A stretch of DNA of 30,000 nt from Tubiluchus corallicola. Taxonomy: Eukaryota; Priapulida; Priapulimorpha; Priapulimorphida; Tubiluchidae. A program made the position numbers and the translations under genes. The stretch is taken from assembly GCA_030141605.1 (NCBI GenBank), contig JAQGDQ010000563.1, positions 1 through 30,000 on the forward strand, written 5' to 3'. Positions 1 to 9,589 of this stretch are shown piece after piece. Under the pieces are notes generated by a model. That model ran no database searches, was not told where the DNA came from, and was given only the letters and a program-made list of their open reading frames with translations. Position 1 is the first letter of the stretch; each line of letters starts with the position of its first letter.

Positions 1-50
1 AACATGTGAATAACTAGAAAAACTTAATTGCCGACTTATGGACTATTTGC
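1..50 (+). repeat. Family C repeat, 3' end fragment
   Basis: GTGAATAACTAGAAAA followed by CTTATGGAC matches the right end of the family C copies at 2219-2265 and 13387-13400. The rest lies before the window. Confidence 0.65.
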
Positions 51-66
51 ATTTTTTTCATGTCAG

Positions 67-147
67 GTTGAGTTTCACAGAGAACTTTCTAAGAAGAATG
101 AACTAGAAGCTGAAGCTTACAAAGACAAACTGAAACTTCAACGCAAA
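67..147 (+). CDS. ACIN1: ACIN1 exon (first in window)
   Basis: The exon is 81 nt, 27 codons, in phase 0 at both ends. The acceptor is a T-rich tract plus TGTCAG, and the donor is AAA followed by GTAAGTG. It encodes [20 protein letters not shown] followed by KLKLQRK, a charged helical segment. It may match the segment just after the RRM in vertebrate Acinus (DELDYHRGLL), but similarity is weak. Frame and splice sites fit the next exon exactly. Confidence 0.75.
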
Positions 148-3100
148 GTAAGTGTGAAAATTTTGTACTCTATTTTGACTATCGATTGACACCTTCATTT
201 CTTATCTATATAACAGATTCAACTTGACAGCATAACAGCACCTCTTGTGTGCAAATGATCCAATGCGCCTTTCACTTCTCGAGATTGCTTGTATGAACCT
301 GGCCCAGGTTGGACGGCACGCTTGGCCAATACTTAGACATCAGGGAATGCAATGCTTTACGTACATGACATGAGTTCATTCAGTAATTTTCTCATGGCAC
401 CTTTCAAATGAAAAAAGGTAAAAAATAAAACTTTCGGACGAAATTTCCTGATCAAATTGCTGCAATAAACTGGGACGATAAGCTTTGAATTGTCGTTGTT
501 CAGATACGCCAAAGTTAAAAGTCAAACTAAACCCTCATTATAATATAAACTTTCACAACTCAAAATCCTACTCTCAGTACGAATGTTCGATTTATTTTAT
601 TATAAACTTGCTGTAAAACTTGTTTCTTTTGTTTTTATCACTTTGTTGTTAGCGAAATTAAATTTGAAGAAGCGCCATTTTTCATTGTGCAACACGAATG
701 ACGTAATGAGTACTCTCACGAGGTCACCAAAGATCAATAAATAGACATCCATAACCAGAGGCGCTTTCTCTACCTTGTACGTCATTCTCGCTCGCTCATG
801 GCAAAGACATGAAATATGGCGATGGACGCTTTCGAGCGTAAACTTATTCAAACTTCTGCCGCTTACCTAATATTCACACAAAAACATTACAATATTAGAT
901 TTTTTTTTGTAAAAACTCATTACGCTTTTGACGAAGATTGACAGTGCGCTAGTTTTCTTCAAGACGAATGACGTCATTGGAAGAAGAAGAATGACGTCAT
1001 TGGAAGAAAATGGGAGCATCCAAGCATGAAGTGATCGCGACTTTAAAGTGATTTTACTAATTACACGAGTCGTTTATTGCAGTTTTATTACTAAATCCTT
1101 CTAACATTTTTTGCGAACGTTGAAGTAACTCTAACCTCCTAGAATAGTTGATCTTTCCTTTAAGATCCCAATGTTCAAGCTTTAGATTGTTATGAACACA
1201 AAACTTTCATAATTTCTTTGTTTTGTTTAAAGTAATGTAAAGTTTAGTTTAGTATGTTTATAAAGAATACGTTCTTATGTACAAAATACGTTGCAAGCTT
1301 TTTAAATCTTATCAATATAAAATTCAGTTGTTGAAATATTTAGGAATTTTTTTTGATACTGGGACAAAAATTTCCGCTTACGTTCTAATGAAGAATCATA
1401 GGACAATCATTTCTGACACTTTTTCAACGAATAATTAAAGTAGAACACGAACAATGGTAGTTTGTTCCGGAACAGTTTTTTCACACTACGTTTTATTTTT
1501 CTTCTTTAAAATTTTAATCTTTAACTTTTCACAGGAGGAAAAGAGACGGAAGAGGTTGGTAGAAGGAAAGGCAGCAGACAAGGAGAAGGATAAAAAACAA
1601 CGAACATCTGAACAGCCGAGTAGAAAAAAAGCAACTTCTCCCGTAGAGATCCGAGAATGGGATCTAGATAAAATTCCTGGACGTTCTCCGCCGGAGTATT
1701 CCAGGTAATTATAACATTTAATCAAAAGCTCTAATCGTTAAGTTAACGTAGCAAGAATGTTAATTACCAAAACTTATCGAAATTTAATTCATCAAAATGT
1801 TTCTTGCTATTTGTGAGCCAAAACCATCCTCAAATCGGCATAGTTAGAACTACGTTATGATGCTTCAAAGTGAAATGTATCATAAATCTAGTCAAAGTAT
1901 TTTTCTTTATAAAAACAAATGCTAAATATATTGGGCTTTTACATTGTAGCAGAAATTATCAGAAAAAATTGTTTAAAAAGTACTAAAAATTTAATTTCAT
2001 AACCTCGTATCCAATTTTCTGGCTAGAAACTAAAACTGCAATTTTGTAGAAACACGACAAAAAACAATGGCTGACTTTAACAGTGATTTTCTCAAGATTA
2101 TGTTTTTCAATGCGTAGCCTGTACCTCAAATTCAATGTGGATTATCTCAGCTTAGAAACAACATAGAGTGATGAACTTGGTATCAAAATGATCCTTGTGA
2201 AATGGAGATTCAGGACACGTGAATAACTAGAAAAGCTTAACTGCTGACCTATGGATGATTTTGCTATGCAAGTTCACATATTTTTTATTTTGAATGGCAT
2301 TTATTTGAGGTGATTAATTTCAGAAACAGACAGAAATCAAGATCTCCTGTGGAGAGGAGAAGGGAAAGACGACATTCACGACAAGAGAGCAGGGAGCGGA
2401 GAATGAGAGAGCGAAGTAGGGAGGGAAGAGATAAGAAAGGTATTGCCTTTTGTATGACTCGCACGCACGCACAGAAACATGTTTTTAAACGTTATTGTTA
2501 CGTGTTATCAAAATATTAACATATTTCAGTTAAGTGTAGAGATATATGTAGGATACAAAAAGATGACACCGCTGTAATTAGTGAATATTCAGTATTTTAG
2601 TAGTTTGATTAATTAGAAATTAGTGAGATTACAGAGTGTAATTCATATTTGTTAATGTAATATCCTGCAATGCTTTATTTTTAAGTTGTTATAGCGTTAT
2701 TTTTCTTTTTTTCTGAAGTATTTCCTGCTTCTTATTTTGTACAAATTATCACCACTAGGACATTGACTTAGTGATTGCTTGTACCAAGCGGTACCTTATG
2801 AATGTCACCTAGTTAAGCTTCCTGGTTTTGTGAAGCGTTGGCTATTAAAGAAATATAATGAAAAAAACCCGCACAGAGCCAGTAGGTTTTGGGCAGTCAC
2901 TTAATAAACTCTCTTGACTAGCTGACACTCAGTAACTCACTGCCAGTCACTCAGTAAACTCTCTTGACTAGCTCACATTCAGTAACTCACTGCCAGTCAC
3001 TTAATAAACTCTCTTGACTAGCTCACATTCAGTAACTCACTGCCAGTCACTCAATAAACTCTCTTGACTAGCTGACACTCAGTAACTCACTGCCAGTCAC

Positions 3101-6100
3101 TCAGTAAACTCTCTTGACTAGCTCACATTCAGTAACTCACTGCCAGTCACTCAATAAACGGTCTGACTAGCTCACATTCAGTAACTCACTGCCAGTCACT
3201 CAATAAACTGTCTGACTAGCTCACATTCAGTAACTCACTGCCAGTCACTCAATAAACTGTCTGACTAGCTCACATTCAGTAACTCACTGCCAGTCACTCA
3301 ATAAACTGTCTGACTAGGTCACATTCAGTAACTCACTGCCAGTCACTCAATAAACTGTCTGACTAGCTCACATTATAGTCTTTCACGATACATTTTTTTA
3401 GAGAAAAAGAAAGAAGAGGCTCCAGCCAAACTGTTAGATGACTTATTTCGAAAGACGAAAACCACTCCGTGTATTTACTGGTTACCACTGACTGAAGAAC
3501 AGGTGAGTGGTCAGCTTCATTGGTCAGCTTGGTTGTTTACTGGTTACTACTGACTGAACAACAGGTGAGTGGGGAGCACGGTCAGCTTCATTGGTCAGCT
3601 TGGTTGTTTACTGGTTATCACTGACTGAAGAACAGGTGAGTGGAAAGCTTGGTCAGTTTCATTGGTCAGCTTGATTGTGTACTGGTTACCACTGACTGAA
3701 GAACAGGTGAGTGGAAAGCACGGTCAGCTTCATTGGTCAGCTTGGTTGTTTACTGGTTATCACTGACTGAAGAACAGGTGAGTGGATAGCATGGTCAGCT
3801 TCATTGGTCAGCTTGGTTGTTTACTGGTTACCACTGACTGAAGAACAGGTGAGTGGATAGCATGGTCAGCTTCATTGGTCAGCTTGGTTGTTTACTGGTT
3901 ACCACTGACTGAAGAACAGGTGAGTGGAAAGCACGGTCAGCTTCATTGGTCAGCTTGGTTGTTTACTGGTTACCACTGACTGAAGAACAGGTGAGTGGAT
4001 AGCATGGTCAGTTTCATTGGTCAGCTTGGTTGTTTACTGGTTATCACTGACTGAAGAACAGGTGAGTGGATAGCATGGTCAGTTTCATTGGTCAGCTTGG
4101 TTGTTTACTGGTTACCACTGACTGAAGAACAGGTGAGTGGATAGCATGGTCAGCTTCATTGGTCAGCTTGGTTGTTTACTGGTTATCACTGACTGAAGAA
4201 CAGGTGAGTGGATAGCATGGTCAGTTTCATTGGTCAGCTTGGTTGTTTACTGGTTACCACTGACTGAAGAACAGGTGAGTGGATAGCATGGTCAGCTTCA
4301 TTGGTCAGTTTGGTTGTTTACTGGTTACCACTGACTGAAGAACAGGTGAGTGGATAGCATGGTCAGCTTCATTGGTCAGTTTGGTTGTTTCCTGTTTACC
4401 ACTGACTGAAGAACAGGTGATTAATATAGAATTAATTTGGTTAAATTTTTTCTCTTAGCTACTTCATCAAGCTTGTATCAGAGCAAATAAAAGGAAAACA
4501 GTGAAAACAAAGTATTTAATTTATTTCTGATTTTTTTCCACTTTTGGTAGTAGTTGGTTTTGCAAAAATGATTTCCGTTCAGTTTCTGTTTGTAACTTCA
4601 GTTTCAGTAACATCCCTGATAAAAACGCTGAATCACGAACATTTCGTATTTGTAAGTGTAAAATATATGAATGTTTAATTGCCACGTTTGTGAGTCAAAT
4701 CCCATTTCCTCTAGTTTGCACAAAAAGAGAAGGAAAGAGCTCAGCGTATGGAGGAGCGAGAACGGCGAAGGCGTCTCATCGCCAAGAAAGAGAAGGAAGA
4801 AGCTGAGGCGGTGCAGAAGGAACGAGAAGTAAGATTTTGCATTCCAAGTAATTAATAATTAATGATAATGATTAAGTAATGGAGAGTAGAATAATGATTA
4901 AGTAATGGAGAGTAGAATAATGATTAAGTAATGGAGAGTAGAATAACGATTAAGTAATGGAGAGTAGAATAACGATTAAGTAATGGAGAGTAGAATAATG
5001 ATTATGTAATGGAGAGTAGAATAATGATTAAGTAATGGAGAGTAGAATAATGATTAAGTAATGGAGAGTAGAATAATGATTAAGTAATGGAGAGTAGAAT
5101 AATGATTAAGTAATGGAGAGTAGAATAATGATTAGGTAATGGAGAGTAGAATAATGATTAGGTAATGGAGAGTAGAATAATGATTAAGTAATGGAGAGTA
5201 GAATAATGATTAAGTAGTGGTAGAATAATGATTAAGTAATGGAGAGTAGAATAATGATTAAGTAATGGAGAGTAGAATAATGATTAAGTAATGGAGAGTA
5301 GAATAATGATTAAGTAATGGAGAGTAGAATAATGGTTAAGTAATGGAGAGTAGAATAATGATTAAGTAATGGAGAGTAGAATAATGATTAAGTAATGGAG
5401 AGTAGAATAATGGTTAAGTAATGGAGAGTAGAATAATGATTAAGTAATGGAGAGTAGAATAATGATTAAGTAATGGAGAGTAGAATAATGATTAAGTAAT
5501 GGAGAGTAGAATAATGATTAAGTAATGGAGAGTAGAATAATGATTAGGTAATGGAGAGTAGAATAATGATTATGTAATGGAGAGTAGAATAATGATTAAG
5601 TAATGGAGAGTAGAATAATGATTAGGTAATGGAGAGTAGAATAATGATTAGGTAATGGAGAGTAGAATAATGATTAAGTAATGGAGAGTAGAATAATGAT
5701 TAAGTAATGGAGAGTAGAATAATGATTAAGTAATGGAGAGTAGAATAATGATTAAGTAATGGAGAGTAGAATAATGATTAAGTAATGGAGAGTAGAATAA
5801 TGATTAAGTAATGGAGAGTAGAATAATGATTAAGTAATGGAGAGTAGAATAATGATTAAGTAATGGAGAGTAGAATAATGGTTAAGTAATGGAGAGTAGA
5901 ATAATGATTAGGTAATGGAGAGTAGAATAATGATTAAGTAATGGAGAGTAGAATAATGATTAAGTAATGGAGAGTAGAATAATGATTAAGTAATGGGGAG
6001 TAGAATAATGATTAAGTAATGGAGAGTAGAATAATGATTAAGTAATGGAGAGTAGAATAATGATTAAGTAATGGAGAGTAGAATAATGGTTAAGTAATGG

Positions 6101-7601
6101 AGAGTAGAATAATGATTAGGTAATGGAGAGTAGAATAATGATTAAGTAATGGAGAGTAGAATAATGATTAAGTAATGGAGAGTAGAATAATGATTAAGTA
6201 ATGGAGAGTAGAATAATGGTTAAGTAATGGAGAGTAGAATAATGATTAAGTAATGGAGAGTAGAATAATGATTAAGTAATGGAGAGTAGAATAATGATTA
6301 AGTAATGGAGAGTAGAATAATGGTTAAGTAATGGAGAGTAGAATAATGATTAAGTAATGGAGAGTAGAATAATGATTAAGTAATGGAGAGTAGAATTTGT
6401 TCAGGAGTTTGTGGAAAGAACCATAGAACAGAGTCAATATTTTACAAAATCTGCAGTAGACATGTTGCTGTAAGACAAAATTAAAGACACAATTGTGTAA
6501 TTTACTTGGAAAATTCAATTTTTTTTGATAAGCATTCTTTGCAATAAGCCTTTTCACAGTTTCATTGTGCACACGCCTAGTTGCTGTAGATCAGTGGTTA
6601 ATTGAAGTGTATCACAGCAACACAACTACAATCATCATGTGACGTGTGGGTAAAGCAAAGCCATCTGCATTCCAGCAAGTCTGTGGCTAAAGCAAAGCAT
6701 CGCTTCAGTAACTTCAGTTGTTTAACTTAATTATGTAGGTGTAGAGTGATTTACTAGTGGGATTTTGCTTGGAAACAAGAAAGAATGAAACTAGGTAAGG
6801 TTCTTGGTGTTAAAACTGTTAGTATTACAACAGCGTGGGCTGTGAGGCCTTGTCAAGTGTACACAAATGCGTTGTCTGGTACATTTAACCTTTGACCTTT
6901 TCACGATCATCATCAATCACTGGAACTGTGAAAAGGTTTATTTTGAATCAAATTTATCTAACCAATGTATCTTTATGTATAAGAATAAGTGCAGTGACTC
7001 ATTAAAGACCCACATGTCATGGGACGGTTGTAGTTAAGACACATTGCTCTGGTACATTTAACCTTTGACCTACAGCAACTGCACGTGCGTACAATGAAAC
7101 TGTGAAAAGATCAAAGGTTAATTGTACCAGATAATGCATTTGTGTACACTTGCAAAGATTAATTGTGCCAGATAACGCATTTGTGTACACTTGACAACAC
7201 CCTGCAGCCCAAGCTGTTGGAAAGGTAACAGTTTAAACAGCTAGCTAAGACCTTACCTAGTTCATTTTTTCTTGTTCCCAAGCAAGATCCTGCTAGCAAA
7301 TCACTCTATGCACAGACTAATGCATAAATAAGTAAAGTCCACCTAAAACAACTGAAGTTTGCTGAACTGATGCAGCAGACGGCTTTGCTTTATCCACACG
7401 TCACGTAATGGTTGTAGTTGAAACGCGCTGCCGTGGTACACTTGACCTTTGACCTACAGCAACTGTGGAAAGGTTTGTTATCCACTTTGTATCCAATGAC
7501 ATCCAAACTAATAAAGTTGAATTTCGTTACTTTAGGAAAAGCACCGTGAGCGAAGCAGAGAAAATCGTAGTAGAAGTAAAAGCCGTCGTCGGCGACATTA
7601 A
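67..7601 (+). CDS. ACIN1: Acinus (ACIN1), 3' six exons; gene starts upstream of window
   Basis: Coding exons are 67-147, 1535-1704, 2324-2439, 3402-3502, 4715-4828 and 7536-7601. They sum to 648 nt, join in one frame, and end at TAA 7599-7601. Acinus is a nuclear RNA-binding protein that forms the ASAP complex with RNPS1 and SAP18 and associates with the exon junction complex; this is family knowledge. The sequence shows the family's C-terminal layout: a charged Lys/Arg/Glu region, an Arg/Ser stretch, the RSB motif ([10 protein letters not shown] then PCIYWLPLT) that contacts RNPS1 and SAP18, a Glu/Arg helix beginning [10 protein letters not shown], and a short RS tail ending [10 protein letters not shown]. 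The RRM expected before this part lies outside the window. No frameshift or premature stop is seen. Introns are 0.6-2.7 kb and three carry large minisatellites. Identity is secure from the RSB motif; the first exon is less certain. Confidence 0.93.
148..540. other. ACIN1 intron, unannotated part
   Basis: I see no gene or clear repeat here. The sequence is moderately AT-rich. Confidence 0.5.
600..1165 (+). repeat. Dispersed repeat family D (CRE-bearing), copy 1
   Basis: The part at about 905-1165 has an inverted counterpart at 16125-16360. Shared landmarks are ACAGTGCGCTAGTTTTCTTC, AAGACGAATGACGTCATTGG, the interval to TTATTGCAGTTTTATTACTA, and CTAACCTCCTAGAA. It contains two copies of ATGACGTCATTGGAAGAA in tandem. 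It is likely a non-autonomous transposon remnant in the ACIN1 intron; its left boundary is not resolved. Confidence 0.7.
1535..1704 (+). CDS. ACIN1: ACIN1 exon, charged linker
   Basis: The exon is 170 nt, from phase 0 to phase 2. The acceptor is TTAACTTTTCACAG and the donor CCAG followed by GTAATT. It encodes a Lys/Arg/Glu-rich segment starting [20 protein letters not shown] and containing [16 protein letters not shown]. The latter resembles the REWDRDK segment between the RRM and RSB motif of vertebrate Acinus. Confidence 0.85.
1821..2266 (+). repeat. Family C dispersed repeat, copy in ACIN1 intron
   Basis: It is similar along its length to 12878-13400. Shared blocks include TTCTGGCTAGAAACTA, CGACAAAAAACAATGGCT, TTTTCTCAAGATTATGTTTT and TGATGAACTTGGTATCAAAA. 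Its ends resemble each other in inverted orientation (GTCCATAAGTTGGC-like), suggesting a TIR element. No autonomous coding part is seen. Confidence 0.7.
2324..2439 (+). CDS. ACIN1: ACIN1 exon, Arg/Ser/Glu-rich
   Basis: The exon is 116 nt. The acceptor is TTAATTTCAG and the donor GATAAGAAAG followed by GTATTG. The first base completes the Arg codon split with the preceding exon, and the last G is carried into the next. The product is [20 protein letters not shown] followed by further RE/RS repeats, consistent with the RS-like segment before the RSB motif. Confidence 0.87.
2894..3375. repeat. Minisatellite, 49/50-bp unit, about 9-10 copies
   Basis: The unit contains CACTCAATAAACT, TTGACTAGCTCACATTCAGT and AACTCACTGCCAGT. 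Early units have CTCTCTTGAC and later ones a one-base-shorter CTGTCTGAC form, so two unit types occupy separate halves. It ends about 26 bp before the acceptor of the RSB exon. Confidence 0.95.
3402..3502 (+). CDS. ACIN1: ACIN1 exon with the RSB motif
   Basis: The exon is 101 nt. The acceptor is CATTTTTTTAG and the donor GAACAG followed by GTGAGT. It encodes [20 protein letters not shown] then [14 protein letters not shown]. This is nearly identical to the vertebrate Acinus RSB motif that binds RNPS1 and SAP18 in the ASAP complex. The last ~28 nt of the exon plus the donor are also the start of the 71-bp tandem repeat that follows. Reading through the donor meets TGA at 3551-3553. Confidence 0.96.
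3474..4427 (+). repeat. Junction-spanning minisatellite, 71-bp unit, 14 donor copies
   Basis: The unit joins ~28 nt of exon end (TTACTGGTTACCACTGACTG then AAGAACAG), the donor GTGAGTGG, and intron sequence (CATGGTCAGCTTCATTGGTC). The first copy is the real end of the ACIN1 exon. The last copy ends in a changed donor, GTGATT. Copies differ by few substitutions (TTATCACTG for TTACCACTG, GGAAAGCACG for GGATAGCATG). Confidence 0.96.
4715..4828 (+). CDS. ACIN1: ACIN1 exon, Glu/Arg helix after RSB motif
   Basis: The exon is 114 nt, 38 codons, in phase 0 at both ends. The acceptor is CATTTCCTCTAG and the donor GAGAA followed by GTAAGA. It encodes [20 protein letters not shown] and then [18 protein letters not shown], matching the IVQKEAERAERAKER region of vertebrate Acinus. 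A 26-bp array starts about 30 bases beyond the donor. Confidence 0.93.
4859..6395. repeat. Minisatellite, 26-bp unit, about 59 copies
   Basis: The unit is AAGTAATGGAGAGTAGAATA plus ATGATT. It is very homogeneous. Recurrent variants are GGTTAAG, GATTAGG and GATTATG, and one unit near 5215 is shortened. It begins about 30 bp past the donor of the ACIN1 exon 4715-4828. It is the longest array in the window. Confidence 0.97.
6547..6938 (+). mobile_element. Family A MITE, complete copy with TA flanks
   Basis: The ends are AGCCTTTTCACAGTT and AACTGTGAAAAGGTT, near-perfect terminal inverted repeats of about 15 bp flanked by TA on both sides (6545-6546, 6939-6940). The length is 392 bp with no coding capacity. 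Size, ends and TA target suggest a Tc1/mariner-like MITE. Confidence 0.75.
6970..7478 (-). mobile_element. Family A MITE, rearranged inverted copies
   Basis: There are partial minus-oriented copies: a fragment near 7015-7115, a short internally repeated part (AATGCATTTGTGTACACTTG near 7134 and 7175), then most of an element to about 7475 ending CAACTGTGGAAAGG. With 6547-6938 they form a large inverted repeat just before the last ACIN1 exon. Confidence 0.7.
7536..7601 (+). CDS. ACIN1: ACIN1 terminal coding exon, RS tail
   Basis: The exon has 21 codons plus TAA. The acceptor is TTCGTTACTTTAG. The product begins [14 protein letters not shown] and ends KSRRRRH, a short Arg/Ser tail like the end of other Acinus proteins. 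It is in phase 0 with the exon ending at 4828. The other open frame here, which runs on to 7674, gives no RS pattern and does not join the upstream exon. Confidence 0.88.
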   Translation, partial: EKHRERSRENRSRSKSRRRRH

Positions 7602-8199
7602 TCTTGTTTGTTTAGTGTCAAATGTTCAGAAGTGTTTCCGTGACGACCGTATCGGCTACTTTGTAATTTCTTAATTGAATTTTAATTGTTAATACAGACT
7701 ATCATTTTGCTTTTAGTTAGTAAAATCATTGCTAAGTTGCTGAAATTGTAGTTTCGTGCCGCATAACGTTCGTATTTACGTTTATTCTACTGAGAAAAGG
7801 CACTAGAGTTTTTATCGCATTAAATCCGAGTATCTGAGAAGTTTAAGTAAACTTGTGTTTTCTTTTTCGACTGGTTGTTAAATTTACGACTTCATTTGTG
7901 TGATTTCACTTACCCTTTTGCAGATTAATCACATTTATACATTGTTTTTGCTTACGACTGCTCTCATGATTATTCGTGTTTGTTGATGCAAATACTTCAT
8001 ATATCTAACTAGTTTTTTGGCTATTCTTTAAATGTGAACTACTTTGTTTTTAAACGATTCTTGTTTATGTCGTTCATTTACCTGTATTTACTTGAGTAAC
8101 GCTTCTCTGTGTTACAATGTTTTCATACATAGCAATGCATTCTGGCATTACATACAGGTGTTCGTGTTACCCAGGTGTGTGTTTGACTTTACTAAAGTT

Positions 8200-8331
8200 T
8201 GCACTTTATTGTCACAACATAATGTGCGTAGTCATAACATTTTGCACTCTATTGTCACAACATAATGTGCATAGTCATAACATTTGGCACTCTTGTCACA
8301 ACTTAACGTAGGTAGTCATAACATTTTAAGC
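8200..8331. repeat. 43-bp tandem repeat, 3 copies, in 3' UTR
   Basis: The core GTCACAACATAATGTGC recurs at 8211, 8254 and (diverged) 8295, giving periods of 43 and 41. Short open frames over it are by-products of the repetition. Confidence 0.8.
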
Positions 8332-8797
8332 CTGTAACATTGAATTTGCTCTATTAATGTGTTAATTAATGTAACAGCAGGTATTTTGAGTTTTAGTCTG
8401 ATGTGTGTGGTGTACGTGACTTGACAATGTCGTGGTTCTTCAGTTTTACCACTAATTCATGGGTCCACTCCTAATCTTTACAGACTGGCTCTACTAGTAG
8501 ACTAGGGCACCACCCACTTACTACCCCTAATCTTTATAGAACTCGTGTGTTGAATTGATCAGATTTCTTAAGCGCGTAATGTTACGCATTCCACACACAG
8601 TCGATACGCTTTCGTGCATTAAGGCAGTTTTTCCTATCGCCAAATAGTTTTTTGAATTGTTTGCGTGTGAGAAATATAATCTGTATTTAGTTGGTCGCAA
8701 AAGTGATAAACATGGAGTTTATAAAGAATCACTGTCTTTGACTTGCGTATTAAAATGTTTCAATGTGTTCTGCTGTAAACAGAGATTTTAATGTGAT

Positions 8798-8847
8798 AAT
8801 AAACAATGACTTCTCTTCAAATAAACAATGACATCTCTTCAAATAAA
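8798..8847 (+). terminator. Triplicated poly(A) signal
   Basis: AATAAA occurs at 8798-8803, 8820-8825 and 8842-8847, each inside a 22-bp tandem unit AATAAACAATGACTTCTCTT. A TTTGCTTTGTGTT stretch after 8880 could be the downstream GU-rich element. It is the best candidate 3' end for ACIN1. Confidence 0.6.
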
Positions 8848-8869
8848 CAATGACTTCTCTTCATTCACT

Positions 8870-9589
8870 TTCCTCCAATGTATTTGCTTTGTGTTACATT
8901 TACAACAGGTTTGAAACATAATAGCTTAAATATATAAGAGCTGTACACATATATATATATGTACACATCAAACATACGTTTTATTATGTGAGAAAAGTGT
9001 AAACTCAATAGATAAAAAGCGCACAATTGTAAAAATATTTAAAATTAATTACTACAGTCACTGTTGATGATATCAAATTATGATAGTGTCTGTCGTATTT
9101 TTTCCTAAAAAGCATTTGTACTGGGGGCTAACACCATTGGCAAATAGCAAACTTTGTCCGTTTTATCCGCTAAGAGATGGCAGCACCATATATAATACTA
9201 TACACTCAGGTAAGCTGTTCCACAGACAAACAGTTCTTTTACTAAAAACAACTTTCTTAGATTATAATGTGTCCTATTAATTTCAAAAGTAAAACAACGT
9301 CCTAGTAAGCCAGGAGAGGTTCTTGCTTTGAACATTGATTGACATTATTATAACCTTGAACAATGAACATTGTTTTATTATAGACATTATTATAACCTTG
9401 AACGATGAACATTGTTTTATAATAGACATTATAACCTTGAACGAATTTAATGACTTCAATGATTCTACGATCTTCTAATGATGTGAGTTTTAAAACATTC
9501 AGCCTCACATCAACACGATGATATAAACACAATTTCTCTAATTTATTTAAGTTGATTTCTGTGAAAGTTTAACCTATTTCTTTAATTTA
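8870..9589. other. Intergenic stretch between the two gene ends
   Basis: No gene is seen. It holds a short AT/GT palindromic tract near 8946-8968 (ACACATATATATATATGTAC) and a 42-bp repeat at 9341-9440. Open frames here are short and unlike any family I know. Confidence 0.6.
9341..9440. repeat. 42-bp tandem repeat, 2.5-3 copies
   Basis: GACATTATTATAACCTTGAA starts at 9341 and 9383, and in shortened form at 9425. ATGAACATTGTTTTAT lies between. Confidence 0.85.

Larger units (their letters stand above)
7602..8865 (+). other. ACIN1: ACIN1 3' UTR (inferred)
   Basis: This is AT-rich sequence with no further coding potential, from the stop codon to just past three AATAAA hexamers. It contains a three-copy tandem repeat of about 43 bp near 8200-8330. 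The end is inferred from the poly(A) signals and a GT-rich stretch after 8870. There is no transcript evidence. Confidence 0.6.

Noticed and set aside
600-851. Minus-strand 83-codon open frame
   Set aside because: It lies in and beside the family D repeat, has no recognisable domain, and no splice context supports it.
2894-6395. Possible CRISPR array
   Set aside because: Units are directly adjacent with no unique spacers, and the host is a eukaryote with introns.
7465-7674. Alternative open frame over the last ACIN1 exon
   Set aside because: It does not join the upstream exon in phase and lacks the RS pattern. The frame ending at 7601 does both.
8946-8968. AT-rich palindrome as a regulatory hairpin
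   Set aside because: An alternating ATATAT tract in an AT-rich intergenic region is expected by chance or slippage.
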